Part shown: piece after piece, positions 14,595 to 14,642 of the stretch | How positions within the stretch are numbered: the stretch's first letter is position 1 | How the letters are laid out: every line of letters starts with the position of its first letter | NCBI RefSeq assembly: GCF_937891315.1 | Contig: NZ_CALAGI010000056.1 | Location: 1 to 14,642, forward strand | DNA: 14,642 nucleotides | Reading direction: 5' to 3' | Source: an uncultured Amaricoccus sp. | Lineage (GTDB): Bacteria; Pseudomonadota; Alphaproteobacteria; Rhodobacterales; Rhodobacteraceae | Translations under genes and position numbers: made by a program | Notes under the pieces: generated by a model | Database searches by the model: none | Told to the model about the DNA's origin: nothing | What the model saw: the letters and a program-made list of their open reading frames with translations, nothing else

Positions 14595-14642
14595 AGATCG
14601 GAAGAGCGTCGTGTAGGGAAAGAGTGTCTTCGCCTGTGTAGA
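14595..14642. other. Illumina TruSeq adapter contamination at contig end
   Basis: The block begins with AGATCGGAAGAGC and continues exactly as the reverse complement of the TruSeq universal (i5-side) adapter for 33 bases. It is followed by CTTCGCCT, the reverse complement of the D505 i5 index AGGCGAAG, and then GTGTAGA, the start of the next constant adapter segment. All 48 bases are explained by the library construct. Translated forward it gives the IGRASCRERV peptide that is common in contaminated database proteins. It should be trimmed. The genuine sequence ends at about 14594; the first one or two bases at the join could belong to either side. Confidence 0.98.

Noticed and set aside
13220..14641. 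A 473-codon plus-strand frame ending in IGRASCRERVSSPV
   Set aside because: The body is antisense to the terminase and the end is translated adapter.

Overview
The window is a block of tailed-phage (Caudoviricetes, siphovirus-type) structural genes, all on the minus strand and running from the right edge to the left. In transcription order: terminase large subunit (5' end missing), gpW-like connector, portal, prohead protease-major capsid fusion, DUF2190 head decoration protein, FII-like head-tail joining protein, DUF6441 protein, an unrecognised 138-aa protein, a LamG-repeat-tail terminator fusion, tail tube, tail assembly chaperones (with a programmed -1 frameshift), tape measure, DUF2460 distal tail protein and DUF2163 hub protein (3' end missing). 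Genes are packed with gaps of at most 75 nt and several GTGA/ATGA overlaps, as in one late operon. No promoter, tRNA, integrase, attachment site, lysis or host gene is visible.

Base composition is very GC-rich. The DUF2460 and DUF2163 tail-tip pair is typical of phages, prophages and gene transfer agents of Alphaproteobacteria, so an alphaproteobacterial host is the best guess. Whether this is a prophage, a free phage or a defective element cannot be told from the window. The head (GpA-type terminase, lambda-type portal, gpW, fused protease-capsid with a Mu gpT-like shell part) and the distal tail (DUF2460, DUF2163, as in the RcGTA tail) look like modules of different ancestry joined around the connector region.

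Region by region: 12887-14594 packages DNA; 11112-12865 forms the portal and connector; 9004-11100 makes protease and capsid as one polypeptide, with a possible internal start that would give the capsid part separately; 7624-8928 decorates the head and joins it to the tail; 5571-7169 is a composite protein ending in a tail-terminator domain; 3597-5555 makes the tail tube and its chaperones; 1460-3604 sets tail length; 1-1460 builds the tail tip. A peptidase and host-specificity protein would be expected just left of position 1.

The last 48 bases (14595-14642) are not biological. They are the Illumina TruSeq adapter followed by the reverse complement of an i5 index (AGGCGAAG, D505) and the start of the next adapter segment. 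The contig therefore ends in a library artefact inside the terminase gene. The most notable biology is a complete -1 frameshift signal at 3880-3926, the 532-aa fusion with five and a half 24-residue repeats, and a possible nested capsid start. I found no defence system, CRISPR array or other clearly new non-phage system.
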